Positions 25,108 to 32,679 of a stretch of DNA of 52,960 nt are shown piece by piece. Numbering within the stretch: position 1 is the stretch's first letter; every line of letters starts with the position of its first letter. The notes beneath the pieces are model-generated. The model made no database searches, was not told where the DNA came from, and saw nothing but the letters and a program-made list of their open reading frames with translations. Source of the DNA: CAYWGR01 sp964458015 (GTDB lineage Bacteria; Planctomycetota; Planctomycetia; Pirellulales; Thermoguttaceae). The DNA lies in the NCBI GenBank assembly GCA_964458015.1, contig CAYWGR010000012.1, positions 1 to 52,960 on the forward strand, written 5' to 3'. A program made the translations under genes and the position numbers.

Positions 25108-25716
25108 TTATTCGACTTTGCGCACCACGCCGACAACGACGCCCAGCACCCGGGCGTCTTTCACGAAAATCGGCTTCATCGTCGAGTTGGCAGGTTCCAG
25201 ACGAATGCGGTTTTTTTCGGGAAACCAGCGTTTCAACGTAGCGTCGCCCTCGTCGGTAATCGCGACGACGATCTGCCCTTTGCGTGCCGTGCGTTGTTTT
25301 TGCACGACTACATAATCGCCATCGGCAATCTGATCCTCGATCATCGACTCACCGCTGACCTTGAGCACGAAGAGATTCTTCGAGCCGGGATCAAAAAATT
25401 CCTGGAAATCAACCCGCTCGTTCTGCTCGATGGCCTCATGTAAAACGCCCGCGGCGATGGTGCCGGCCAAGGGCAAGCTACGTTCGTCGACCGGTTCGGC
25501 CACAAGCTGGATTGCCCGCGACATATTGGGCTCGCGTGTAATCAGCCCCTTTTTCTCGAGCGCTTTCAGATGGCAGACCACGCCATTGGGCGAATTGATA
25601 TTGAATTGCGTAGCGATTTCCCTCACCGTCGGCCCATAGCCTCGGCTGCGGATTTTATCGCGAATAAACTTGTAGACCTCTTCCTGCCGCTCGGTAAGAT
25701 GGTCGAACAATCCCAT
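25108..25716 (-). CDS. lexA: LexA SOS repressor
   Basis: LexA, 202 residues. The N-terminal winged helix (about 1-70; LTERQEEVYKFIRDKIRSRG, PTVREIATQFNINSPNGVVC) is followed by the S24 autoprotease domain. The self-cleavage Ala-Gly bond is in TIAAGVL (89-90), the catalytic Ser is in VSGESMIED (S124) and Lys is in EGDATLKRW (K162). It represses DNA-damage genes until RecA filaments trigger cleavage. The start at 25716 (MGLFDHLTERQ) fits the family; the open frame adds eight residues upstream. A repeated CGTACA lies 59-79 bases upstream and may be its own operator. Confidence 0.95.
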   Translation of the reverse strand: MGLFDHLTERQEEVYKFIRDKIRSRGYGPTVREIATQFNINSPNGVVCHLKALEKKGLITREPNMSRAIQLVAEPVDERSLPLAGTIAAGVLHEAIEQNERVDFQEFFDPGSKNLFVLKVSGESMIEDQIADGDYVVVQKQRTARKGQIVVAITDEGDATLKRWFPEKNRIRLEPANSTMKPIFVKDARVLGVVVGVVRKVE

Positions 25717-25774
25717 ACGATTCCCCTTTATGACAGGCAATTACCTCGGTCACCGGCCCTACATCCTGAACAAT

Positions 25775-25795
25775 CGTACAATATACGGACGTACA
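25775..25795 (-). promoter_or_regulatory. Candidate LexA autoregulatory site
   Basis: CGTACA occurs at 25775-25780 and again at 25790-25795, a direct repeat with a 15-base period; each copy contains the self-complementary GTAC. It lies 59-79 bases upstream of the lexA start, where an operator would be. LexA operators differ by phylum (direct repeats in Alphaproteobacteria, palindromes in Firmicutes), so the match is by position and symmetry only. Confidence 0.35.
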
Positions 25796-25816
25796 TAGTC
25801 AAGGGGATTCCCTCGT

Positions 25817-25876
25817 GGGTGCAATAACGGATTTTGGCGGTTTGGCGATGGGTTCCCAAGCCGGAGCTTGGGAACC
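25817..25876 (-). repeat. Partial composite-element right module plus dispersed palindrome
   Basis: 25817-25844 read on the minus strand gives AAACCGCCAAAATCCGTTAT followed by TGCACC, the 3' half of the composite-element right hairpin in opposite orientation. 25851-25876 is an exact copy of the 26-base palindrome found three times at 267-464. The rest of the lexA-manA gap (to 26006) holds a short CGGCGGGC..GCCCGCCCGC inverted pair and nothing coding. Confidence 0.75.
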
Positions 25877-26006
25877 AGAAAAAACGAAGGTGAAACGGGT
25901 TATCTACGCTCACGGTAAACAACTGCTCACCAACACGGCGGGCAAGCCCGCCCGCTTCACAGTCTATCTATTTTGACCATAGAAAATTACTACGTCCCCC
26001 CGTTTT

Positions 26007-26978
26007 TTACGGCAGGTAGGCATCCAGTAAAACGGTCTTTGCGCGGGGACTCAAGCGAACCGCCCCGCAAGATGCCGGCAGCAGGGCCGTTGCTCCGCGC
26101 GGCAACAAGGTGCCTGCCGGGTCGCCTTCCACAAGTACCGCACCGTCAAGCACCACAATAATATGAAATCGACCGTCGCCCCCCGCCGACAAGGGCAAGT
26201 CGAACGTCCAGCGATCCAAAATAAATTTCTCGCAATCCACCAACCGGCCGACTTGCGGCCGATCGGTTGCCAAAAGTTGCCGCGGTTCGACCGGTCCCCG
26301 TTGGTAATCAATCGCCTCTAATCCCAGTTCGACATGCAACGGCCGAGGATGACCGTCCGGGCCTACGCGATTCCAATCGAACAGCCGATGCGTGACATCG
26401 CTTGCCTGCTGGATTTCGGCAACCAAAACGCCTTTACCGAACGTGTGAACAGTGCCGGCGGGCAAAAAGATGCAATCGCCCGGCACGGGATGAAAACCAT
26501 GCAAACAATCGTGGCAACGCCCTTGAAGAATCGCCTCGGCCAACATCGTCCGGTCCACGCCCGGCTTCAAACCGGCATAAACGACACTGTCAGGCTCCGA
26601 CTCTAGAACCACCCAAACCTCCGTCTTGCCCAAGTCGGGCGGAGTCAGCTTTGCCGCGCGGGCATCGTCGGGGTGAACCTGCACCGAAAGCAACTCATTG
26701 GCGTCTAAAAACTTCACCAAAAGGGGAAATCGCGGCTGGGGATTGTGCCGGCCCAATAGTTCGGCGCCATATCGAGCCGTAAGTTGCGCGAGGGGGGTTC
26801 CGGCAAGCGGCCCGAACTCGACCACGCTTTGATCGGAGCCATGATCGCAAATTTCCCAGCTTTCGGCCCAATGGTTGCCCGAGCCTAGCGGCTTTCCGAG
26901 GGCGGTCTCCAGTCGTCGCCCCCCCCAGAGATACGGCCGGAATATCGGGCGAAATCGAAGCGGATAGAGTGCTGTCAT
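26007..26978 (-). CDS. manA: Mannose-6-phosphate isomerase, class I
   Basis: A type I phosphomannose isomerase of 323 residues, interconverting mannose-6-phosphate and fructose-6-phosphate. Visible features: PIFRPYLWGGRRLE near the start, FLDANELLSVQVHPDDARAA with the metal-binding QVHP, GKTEVWVVLES, IFLPAGTVHTFGKGVLVAEI and QQASDVTHRLFDWNRVG. The start at 26978 (MTALYPLRF) matches the family. It is divergent from tatC, with about 280 bases between them. Confidence 0.93.
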   Translation of the reverse strand: MTALYPLRFRPIFRPYLWGGRRLETALGKPLGSGNHWAESWEICDHGSDQSVVEFGPLAGTPLAQLTARYGAELLGRHNPQPRFPLLVKFLDANELLSVQVHPDDARAAKLTPPDLGKTEVWVVLESEPDSVVYAGLKPGVDRTMLAEAILQGRCHDCLHGFHPVPGDCIFLPAGTVHTFGKGVLVAEIQQASDVTHRLFDWNRVGPDGHPRPLHVELGLEAIDYQRGPVEPRQLLATDRPQVGRLVDCEKFILDRWTFDLPLSAGGDGRFHIIVVLDGAVLVEGDPAGTLLPRGATALLPASCGAVRLSPRAKTVLLDAYLP

Positions 26979-27047
26979 CGGTGTGCTAATCCTCCCTAAC
27001 ATAAGATTACGTAAGGATTTTACCCATCGGAGCGTTTTTTATAAATC

Positions 27048-27154
27048 ACCCCCTCTCCCGTTCGTAGGAGATGGGACGGTATGAATCGCCACACAATCCC
27101 GGCATAACTCACCAACTCGCCCTCACCCTAACCCTCACCCGGTGGGAGAGGGGA
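27048..27154. repeat. CCCTCTCCC / GGGAGAGGGG inverted sequence
   Basis: CCCCCTCTCCCG (27050-27061) and GGGAGAGGGGAT (27143-27154) form a loose inverted pair around CCCTCACCCTAACCCTCACC. This is the same GC-rich repeat type as at 1-25 and 1768-1900. It lies between the manA and tatC start sites. Confidence 0.5.
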
Positions 27155-27261
27155 TAATTGTTCTAAGACGCCAAGCCGCAAGGGTTTTTGTTGCGACAAC
27201 GCAAAATTGCTGTTAAACTGAATTGTTTGGCAGTAGTGTGTTGCTATCGAGTAGGAATTCC

Positions 27262-28351
27262 ATGCCCCCGACCGGCGAAGACGATCTGTTCCGCGAAAGC
27301 ACGATGACCTTCGGGCAACACCTCGAAGAGCTGCGCACTTGCTTGTTCAAGTCCGTCATCGGGTTGTTCATGGGGTTTGTCGTGGGGCTTACGATCGGAG
27401 GATATGTCGTTTCCTTCATCCAGCGTCCACTCTCCAAAGCCCTGACAACCTACTACCAGAAAGAATCCGTCGACCGGGTCCAAGGCGAGGTGGCAAAGCT
27501 TGAGGGATCGGGCAAAGCACTGCCCTGGACGGCCAAGCAGGTGGAAGATCGGGTGCTGAACGAAAACCTCCTGGCCGACGAGATTTATATCGACCCCGCC
27601 CAGATGTTCNNNNNNNNNNAAAAACGCCTACCCCGAGCAGTTCAAAGGAATCAAAACACCGCAACCAGTGGAAAAGCCCGAGGGCAACGCAGAGGAGAAG
27701 CTCGATAGTGATTCGGGCAAGCTCATCCGGCTGTTTCTCTGGCATCGTAGCGAAGACGACACCCGCGTAAGGACTAAGAGCCTCAACGCCCAGGAGGCGT
27801 TTGGTGTTTACGTCAAGGCTTCCCTGTTGGTCGGCATACTGCTGTCCAGTCCATGGGTCTTCTACCAGATATGGCACTTTATCGCGGCAGGTCTCTATCC
27901 GCACGAACGGCATTATGTTCAATTGTACCTGCCGTTCAGCTTGGGACTGTTTTTGACGGGCGCCTCGCTGGCGTTTTTCGTCGTGTTCGAGCCGGTTTTG
28001 AACTTCCTGTTCAGCTTCAACCGCAGCCTGGGCATCGATCCCGATCCTCGTATCAACGAGTGGCTGGGCTTCGTGCTGCTGCTGCCGGTCGGCTTTGGCG
28101 TTGCATTCCAGCTACCGCTGGTGATGCTGTTTTTAGAACGGATCGGCGTCTTCACCCTAAAGAGCTACATGACGCAATGGCGCATCGCCGTGCTTGTGAT
28201 TTTCGTGCTCGCTGCCTTACTGACACCGCCCGACCCCTATAGCATGTTGCTGATGGCATTCCCGCTGTCGTTGCTGTATTTCGGCGGCATCATCCTTTGC
28301 AAACTGATGCCGCGCAAGCCTAATCCGTACGGCAACGCAAACTCGCAATAG
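27262..28351 (+). CDS. tatC: Twin-arginine translocase subunit TatC (split by an assembly gap)
   Basis: TatC binds twin-arginine signal peptides and forms the Tat receptor. Part 1 (27262-27609) has the signature MTFGQHLEELRTCLFKSVIG and TM1. After the N-run the frame resumes (KNAYPEQFKGIKTPQPVEKP) and holds the remaining helices: SLNAQEAFGVYVKASLLVGI, FYQIWHFIAAGLYPHERHYV, LLLPVGFGVAFQLPLVMLFL and LAALLTPPDPYSMLLMAFPL. About 120-150 hydrophilic residues lie between TM1 and TM2, far longer than the short E. coli loop. The gap length is unknown, so the 10-base N-run should not be read as a frameshift. Confidence 0.9.
27610..27619. other. Assembly gap (10 N)
   Basis: A run of exactly ten N inside tatC, the usual placeholder for a scaffold join of unknown length. 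The frames on each side differ (27262 frame before, 27668 frame after), which fits a gap whose true length is not 10. Confidence 0.97.
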
Positions 28352-28481
28352 ACTATCATCACGAAAGCCCGAAGGCGCAAAGAATTCAAAAAATATCTTT
28401 GCAACTTTGCGTGAGTCTTTGTTGGTAATTGCCCCTTGATCCTAAGGATTTCCAATACCAATCCTAATTTGTAACTGCGCG

Positions 28482-28706
28482 ACCTATAGCCCAACGGGCT
28501 TACGGAAGATAGCCTAGGGTTGCCGCACCGAGCGGCTACCCTGGGGAACGTGAGATATCATACAATGAACCCTGCAAGGGTTTCGTAGTATAACGGCGTT
28601 CTCCGAAACCCCGTTGAGGTTTGGAGTTGAGAGAAACATCGGTTCCTAGGGTAGTCGCTGCGCGACAACCCTAGGCTTTCTTGTTGAAGCCCTTCGGGCT
28701 ATAGGA
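28482..28706. repeat. Long imperfect inverted repeat element
   Basis: The left arm (28482-28552) reads CCTATAGCCCAACGGGCTTA, then GCCTAGGGTTGCCGCACCGA and GGCTACCCTGGGGAACG. The right arm read backwards (28706-28640) gives CCTATAGCCCGAAGGGCTTC, then GCCTAGGGTTGTCGCGCAGC and GACTACCCTAGGAACC. The arms are about 70 bases and match in order. The centre holds AACCCTGCAAGGGTTTCG and CGAAACCCCGTTGAGGTTTG, a second, nested inverted pair. The element fills most of the 500-base space between tatC and the DUF1559 gene; no gene is seen in it. Confidence 0.75.
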
Positions 28707-28854
28707 CAGGAAGGTTTGCTAAACGAGAGCCAAAACGTAAGCATGGTAATATCCGCGCAATATCAAATTAGAATCCGTATGAAGGATATGTAGATACCAA
28801 TGGGCTTGCCAATGCCGTCTTCGTACCTTCTCAGAAGAGTTTTGAACGGGCAGA

Positions 28855-29733
28855 TTACGGTTCTCTTTCCGCCTTTTCGCCGCCATTAACCGTCAGCATG
28901 GCTTTGACGAGTTGTGGATTGTAAGACTTCGATAACAACCGCACGGAACCGTCGCAGAAAGCGACATTCGCACCCGATGGATGATTGCTGCTGATTCCCT
29001 GCCGCTTGGATGTGTTGATGCCGAAATTCATTTTGTTGAAATCCAAATCGACTGGCTCGGCCCAACGCACTGCGGAATCGGCCACTTCGACCAGCAAGAT
29101 GGTGTTAGCGACGCCATCGGTGATCTCGTCGATTTTTTTCGATTCGCTCCCATTGGTCACCGTATGCGGCCCGACAACCAGCATGTAATTCGTCGTGGGT
29201 TCGCTGGTGGCTGTTCTACTGGGGCATTGAAATAAATCGAGCGTCAAATCGCTTACCGCGCGATTATTGGGGCTATCCCAAGACTCGTTGAAACGGTAGC
29301 GGTCGAATAAGTCTTGCCGGCCGAGATATGGTAACAACAACACACGCCAACTATGCATCGGCTTGCCGTCTTTGTCGGCGATGTAGGCCGGTGGAAAGCA
29401 ACCGTTGGCGGACTCGTATTGCATCAAGGCCAATGCAATCTGGTTCATGTTGTTGACGCACATGGCGCGCCGGGCGGCTTCCCGGGCGCTGGATACAGCC
29501 GGCAACAACAAAGCCGCCAAGACGCTGATACATACCAGGGCAACAACCAACGCTCCCGCTAAAATCAAAATGATGATTTTCGCATTGCCGCGATGCGGAA
29601 CAGGCGAGCCCCCTTCTGCTGCGGGGATCGTGATCGACTTTCCACAATGGGCACAGGGACCAGTTTGGCCGGCGTATTTCTCGGCGACATCGGTTGCAGC
29701 GGCACAATGGGGGCAAATAAAACGGATCGGCAT
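28855..29733 (-). CDS. DUF1559 protein with N-terminal zinc ribbon
   Basis: A protein of 292 residues. The first 30 residues form a zinc ribbon: FICPHCAAATDVAEKYAGQT, then GPCAHCGKS (two CxxC pairs). A TM segment follows (about 52-75, IIILILAGALVVALVCISVL), then the DUF1559 hallmark LLPAVSSAREAARRAMCVNN, FPPAYIADKDGKPMHSWRVL, LFQCPSRT and SSNHPSGANVAFCDGSVRLL. It lacks the prepilin leader of the two locus-linked DUF1559 proteins and instead keeps a cytoplasmic zinc ribbon ahead of its membrane helix. It is transcribed alone. Confidence 0.9.
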   Translation of the reverse strand: MPIRFICPHCAAATDVAEKYAGQTGPCAHCGKSITIPAAEGGSPVPHRGNAKIIILILAGALVVALVCISVLAALLLPAVSSAREAARRAMCVNNMNQIALALMQYESANGCFPPAYIADKDGKPMHSWRVLLLPYLGRQDLFDRYRFNESWDSPNNRAVSDLTLDLFQCPSRTATSEPTTNYMLVVGPHTVTNGSESKKIDEITDGVANTILLVEVADSAVRWAEPVDLDFNKMNFGINTSKRQGISSNHPSGANVAFCDGSVRLLSKSYNPQLVKAMLTVNGGEKAEREP

Positions 29734-29865
29734 GCGTTATACTCCTTGCGATTTACCCATCTTCTCTGCCGATTTTCCGTCCGATCCCCGCGACATTCGG
29801 GGGGGTAACCAACAAACCTAAGAATAGAGAACTCCCGAAGCTCTGTCAATTCGATAAATAAAAAT

Positions 29866-30273
29866 ATGGGGGAAATTATTTTCTTTTCAAATGTATCAAT
29901 TATGGCGGTTAGTTGCTGGACTCTCTTTTATATCCCGGGCATAATGAAGGCTGTGCAATATCCAATCGCTTTTGGATTTCTCACAGACGGGGCAACGGCT
30001 GACGGCAGCATGGAACGATTCTGGGACTCCAACCCCGAATGGCTCGTTCTATGGATTGCCGTTTTGGCGATCTTGACGGCAGTTGCTTGGTACGTCCTTG
30101 GGAAAATCCACCCCAAAACGATACAGAAGGAACTTTCGGCAAATAAGTGGTTGTCAAAATGTCGTGATTTGCATTCTCAGGGTGGCCTAAGCGACGAAGA
30201 ATTCCGAACAATTAAGACTACGTTGGCAACGCAACTCCAGGATGAGTTAAAAGATAACGGCGATAAAGGTTAA
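29866..30273 (+). CDS. Small membrane protein with SHOCT-like tail
   Basis: 135 residues if the first ATG is used. A TM helix (about 54-76, EWLVLWIAVLAILTAVAWYV) is followed by a short cytoplasmic tail whose CRDLHSQGGLSDEEFRTIKT resembles a SHOCT motif (short C-terminal 'G-L-T-x-E-E-F' element). An internal ATG at 30010 (MERFWDSNPEW) gives a compact 87-residue protein and may be the true start; the part before it is less protein-like. No clear ribosome binding site decides it. Function unknown. Confidence 0.6.
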   Translation: MGEIIFFSNVSIMAVSCWTLFYIPGIMKAVQYPIAFGFLTDGATADGSMERFWDSNPEWLVLWIAVLAILTAVAWYVLGKIHPKTIQKELSANKWLSKCRDLHSQGGLSDEEFRTIKTTLATQLQDELKDNGDKG

Positions 30274-30427
30274 AACGGATTACGCCAACCGCGCCGTTGC
30301 GGTCGGCTTGATCGGTTCTAACAACCCGGTGGGATTCGGGTGAATGCCGGCAAACCAAGGCCGTTCACCGGTCGTAGATAAAAGAACATCGCGACTATTT
30401 CAGACGCGACCCGGAAAGGGAATAGGC

Positions 30428-31723
30428 ATGCCGTCAGGACGTGACTTCAATGGTGGGCGTCGCGGAACAGGCCCCACCAAAAAAAACGCTTTCTGCTCCT
30501 TCTGCCGTAAAAGCTATCGCGACGTCGGCCCCCTTGTGGAGGGGCCGGGCGATGTCTATATATGCGGCGAATGCATCGATCTGTGCCAGTCGATCCTGGA
30601 ACAAGAACGACGACGACGCGGCGCCAGCAAACCGCTGTTCAACAAAGTTCTCACGCCGCGACAAATCGTCTCTCAGCTAGATCAATATGTCATCGGCCAG
30701 GAACACGCTAAAAAAGTGCTGGCCGTGGCTGTCCATAGCCACTACAAACGGCTTATGCACGGCGCTAGCGGCTCGGACGTCGAGCTCGATAAATCGAACA
30801 TTCTATTGATCGGTCCGACCGGCTCGGGCAAAACGTTGCTTGCCCAAACTCTGGCCCGCATCCTCGACGTGCCCTTCGCGATCGGCGACGCCACGACGCT
30901 GACGGAAGCGGGCTATGTCGGCGAAGACGTTGAAAACCTGCTTTTGAAGCTGCTTCACGCCGCGGACTTCGATATCGAAGCGGCCCAGCGCGGCGTTCTC
31001 TACATCGACGAAATCGACAAGATCGGCAAGACGAGCCAGAACGTGTCGATCACGCGCGACGTTTCGGGCGAAGGCGTGCAACAAGCCTTGTTGAAAATGC
31101 TTGAAGGCACCGTGGCCAACGTTCCGCCTCAAGGCGGCCGCAAGCATCCCGAGCAGCAGTACATCCAGATGGACACTTCGAACATTTTGTTCATCTGCGG
31201 CGGCACGTTCGTCGGACTCGACGACATCATCGGCCGGCGTTTGGGTAAACGCACGATCGGTTTCTCCCAGGAAGGCGTCGGCCACGATCAAATGGAGCTG
31301 GGCGATTTGCTCCAGCAAGTCACGAGCGACGACATCCTTCAGTTCGGCATGATCCCCGAGTTGGTCGGCCGGTTGCCCGTGTTTTCGGCATTGCGGCCCT
31401 TGGACATCAACACCATGGTCCGCGTGTTGACCGAGCCGAAAAACGCCCTGATCAAACAATACCAAACGTTGTTCGGGATGGAAAACGCCGAATTGGGCTT
31501 CACTGACGCCGCATTGCGGTTAATCGCCGAGCGTGCGTTGGACAAAGACACCGGCGCCCGCGCTTTGCGTTCGGTCATCGAGGAAGTGATGCTCGACATC
31601 ATGTTCGAGTTGCCCGACCAACCCGCCGGCAGCCGCTATTTGGTCAACGAAGACGTAGTTAGCGGGCGCGAACAACTGGTGCCGTTGCCGCTGCCTGTCG
31701 AGGCGCAAACAAAAACCGCCTAG
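30428..31723 (+). CDS. clpX: ATP-dependent protease ATP-binding subunit ClpX
   Basis: ClpX, 431 residues, the AAA+ unfoldase that feeds ClpP. The zinc-binding domain at about 18-50 has FCSFCRKSYRDV and YICGECIDLC. The Walker A GPTGSGKT is near 129, Walker B is VLYIDEIDKI, followed by ISITRDVSGEGVQQALLKML-like sequence, GRLGKRTIGF, RLPVFSALRPLD and sensor 2 GARALRSVIEEVMLDIMFEL. No clpP lies beside it. The start at 30428 is chosen because it places the zinc domain at the usual position. A strong terminator follows. Confidence 0.95.
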   Translation: MPSGRDFNGGRRGTGPTKKNAFCSFCRKSYRDVGPLVEGPGDVYICGECIDLCQSILEQERRRRGASKPLFNKVLTPRQIVSQLDQYVIGQEHAKKVLAVAVHSHYKRLMHGASGSDVELDKSNILLIGPTGSGKTLLAQTLARILDVPFAIGDATTLTEAGYVGEDVENLLLKLLHAADFDIEAAQRGVLYIDEIDKIGKTSQNVSITRDVSGEGVQQALLKMLEGTVANVPPQGGRKHPEQQYIQMDTSNILFICGGTFVGLDDIIGRRLGKRTIGFSQEGVGHDQMELGDLLQQVTSDDILQFGMIPELVGRLPVFSALRPLDINTMVRVLTEPKNALIKQYQTLFGMENAELGFTDAALRLIAERALDKDTGARALRSVIEEVMLDIMFELPDQPAGSRYLVNEDVVSGREQLVPLPLPVEAQTKTA

Positions 31724-31764
31724 AAAAACATCGGCGGTTATAGAACACCGGTCACGGATACGAT

Positions 31765-31797
31765 AAAAGCCGAGAGCAATTTGCTCTCGGCTTTTTT
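31765..31797 (+). terminator. Rho-independent terminator of clpX
   Basis: AAAAGCCGAGAGCAA / TTGCTCTCGGCTTTTTT forms a long uninterrupted stem with a very short loop, followed by a T-run. It begins 41 bases after the clpX stop. Confidence 0.92.
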
Positions 31798-31892
31798 GTT
31801 TTTTGAGGAGGCTATCGGTTCTCAGGAAAGCGATAGCATAGTAACCTGGTGCGAATAGCTCCCTGGAATGTGCGTATGCTTGCAAGCACTCT

Positions 31893-31916
31893 CCGGGAGC
31901 TGTTAGCTCCCGGCTA
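31893..31916. repeat. Single GGGAGCTGTTAGCTCCCGG palindrome
   Basis: A solitary copy of the palindrome that forms the array at 16269-16494 and part of the composite elements. After it (31917-31978) comes a pyrimidine-rich, low-complexity tract of TTTCTA and CTACAT units. The 31724-32041 gap between clpX and the minus-strand flavin reductase gene holds nothing else but the clpX terminator. Confidence 0.8.
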
Positions 31917-32041
31917 TTTTCTATTTTCTATTTTTCTGCTTTTCTATCTTTCTACATCTACATTTACATCTACATCCGAAGTTATCCGGGCCGTAAGATA
32001 TTCGGCAATCAAAAAACATACCCAAGCCGCGCCTTTGGGAA

Positions 32042-32587
32042 CTATTTCATTTTCGACGGCACTTCCACCGTCCGGCCGGCGATCATGAAACTCGTCTTGC
32101 CGAGATGGTGGATCGTCTTGGCGGGCAGCATCGTGGGATCGATCCACGCCTTCACGGCTTCGAGGATGAAAAAGTTGTACTTTTTCGCCAGTTTGGCATC
32201 GACCAGCTTGCATTCGATATTGGCATAGCATTCGGCGATCAAGGGGGCCTCGACAAGGGATGCCGGCTGTCGCGTCAGCTTGAATTGCGAAAACTTATCC
32301 ACTGTCCGCCCGGAGACATTGCCGCAGGCGACCATTTTTTCGAGTAATTTGACCGTCGGGATGTTGAACACGCATTGCTTTGTCGTTTTCAGGGCAACGA
32401 ATGTTTGACTTTGCTCGCCGATTACGCAACCGATCAACGGCGGCTCGAAGTCGATCATCGTATGCCACGACATGCTCATCACATCAGTCTGCCCCTTATA
32501 CAAGGTGCTTACCATCACGACCGGCCCCGATTCGAGCAGACTGTAGACTTTCGCCAAAGGAAAATTCTTTTTCGCGGTATTCGCCAT
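32042..32587 (-). CDS. Flavin reductase-like (FMN-binding split barrel) protein
   Basis: A protein of 181 residues of the flavin reductase/FMN-binding split barrel superfamily. It starts PLAKVYSLLESGPVVMVSTL and continues with MSMSWHTMIDFEPPLIGCVI, the FMN-contacting strand pair, then FVALKTTKQCVFNIPT and YNFFILEAVKAWIDP. Members transfer electrons from NAD(P)H to FMN or carry FMN in other redox roles. It lies 92 bases after nrdJ on the same strand, possibly in one transcript, although no functional link is proven. Confidence 0.85.
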   Translation of the reverse strand: MANTAKKNFPLAKVYSLLESGPVVMVSTLYKGQTDVMSMSWHTMIDFEPPLIGCVIGEQSQTFVALKTTKQCVFNIPTVKLLEKMVACGNVSGRTVDKFSQFKLTRQPASLVEAPLIAECYANIECKLVDAKLAKKYNFFILEAVKAWIDPTMLPAKTIHHLGKTSFMIAGRTVEVPSKMK

Positions 32588-32679
32588 GATAAACTCCCAT
32601 TAAGCTTCGGTGAAAATGCAAAGTGCCATGCCCACGACAAGCATGAGCATGGCACAAAAAATCTATTTATCCCAATCTG

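Noticed and set aside
27610..27619. Frameshift in tatC
   Set aside because: The frame change falls exactly on a 10-N placeholder of unknown true length, so it is a gap effect.
32588..32679. Cobalamin riboswitch near nrdJ
   Set aside because: No B12-box-like conserved sequence was seen either here or in the nrdJ leader.
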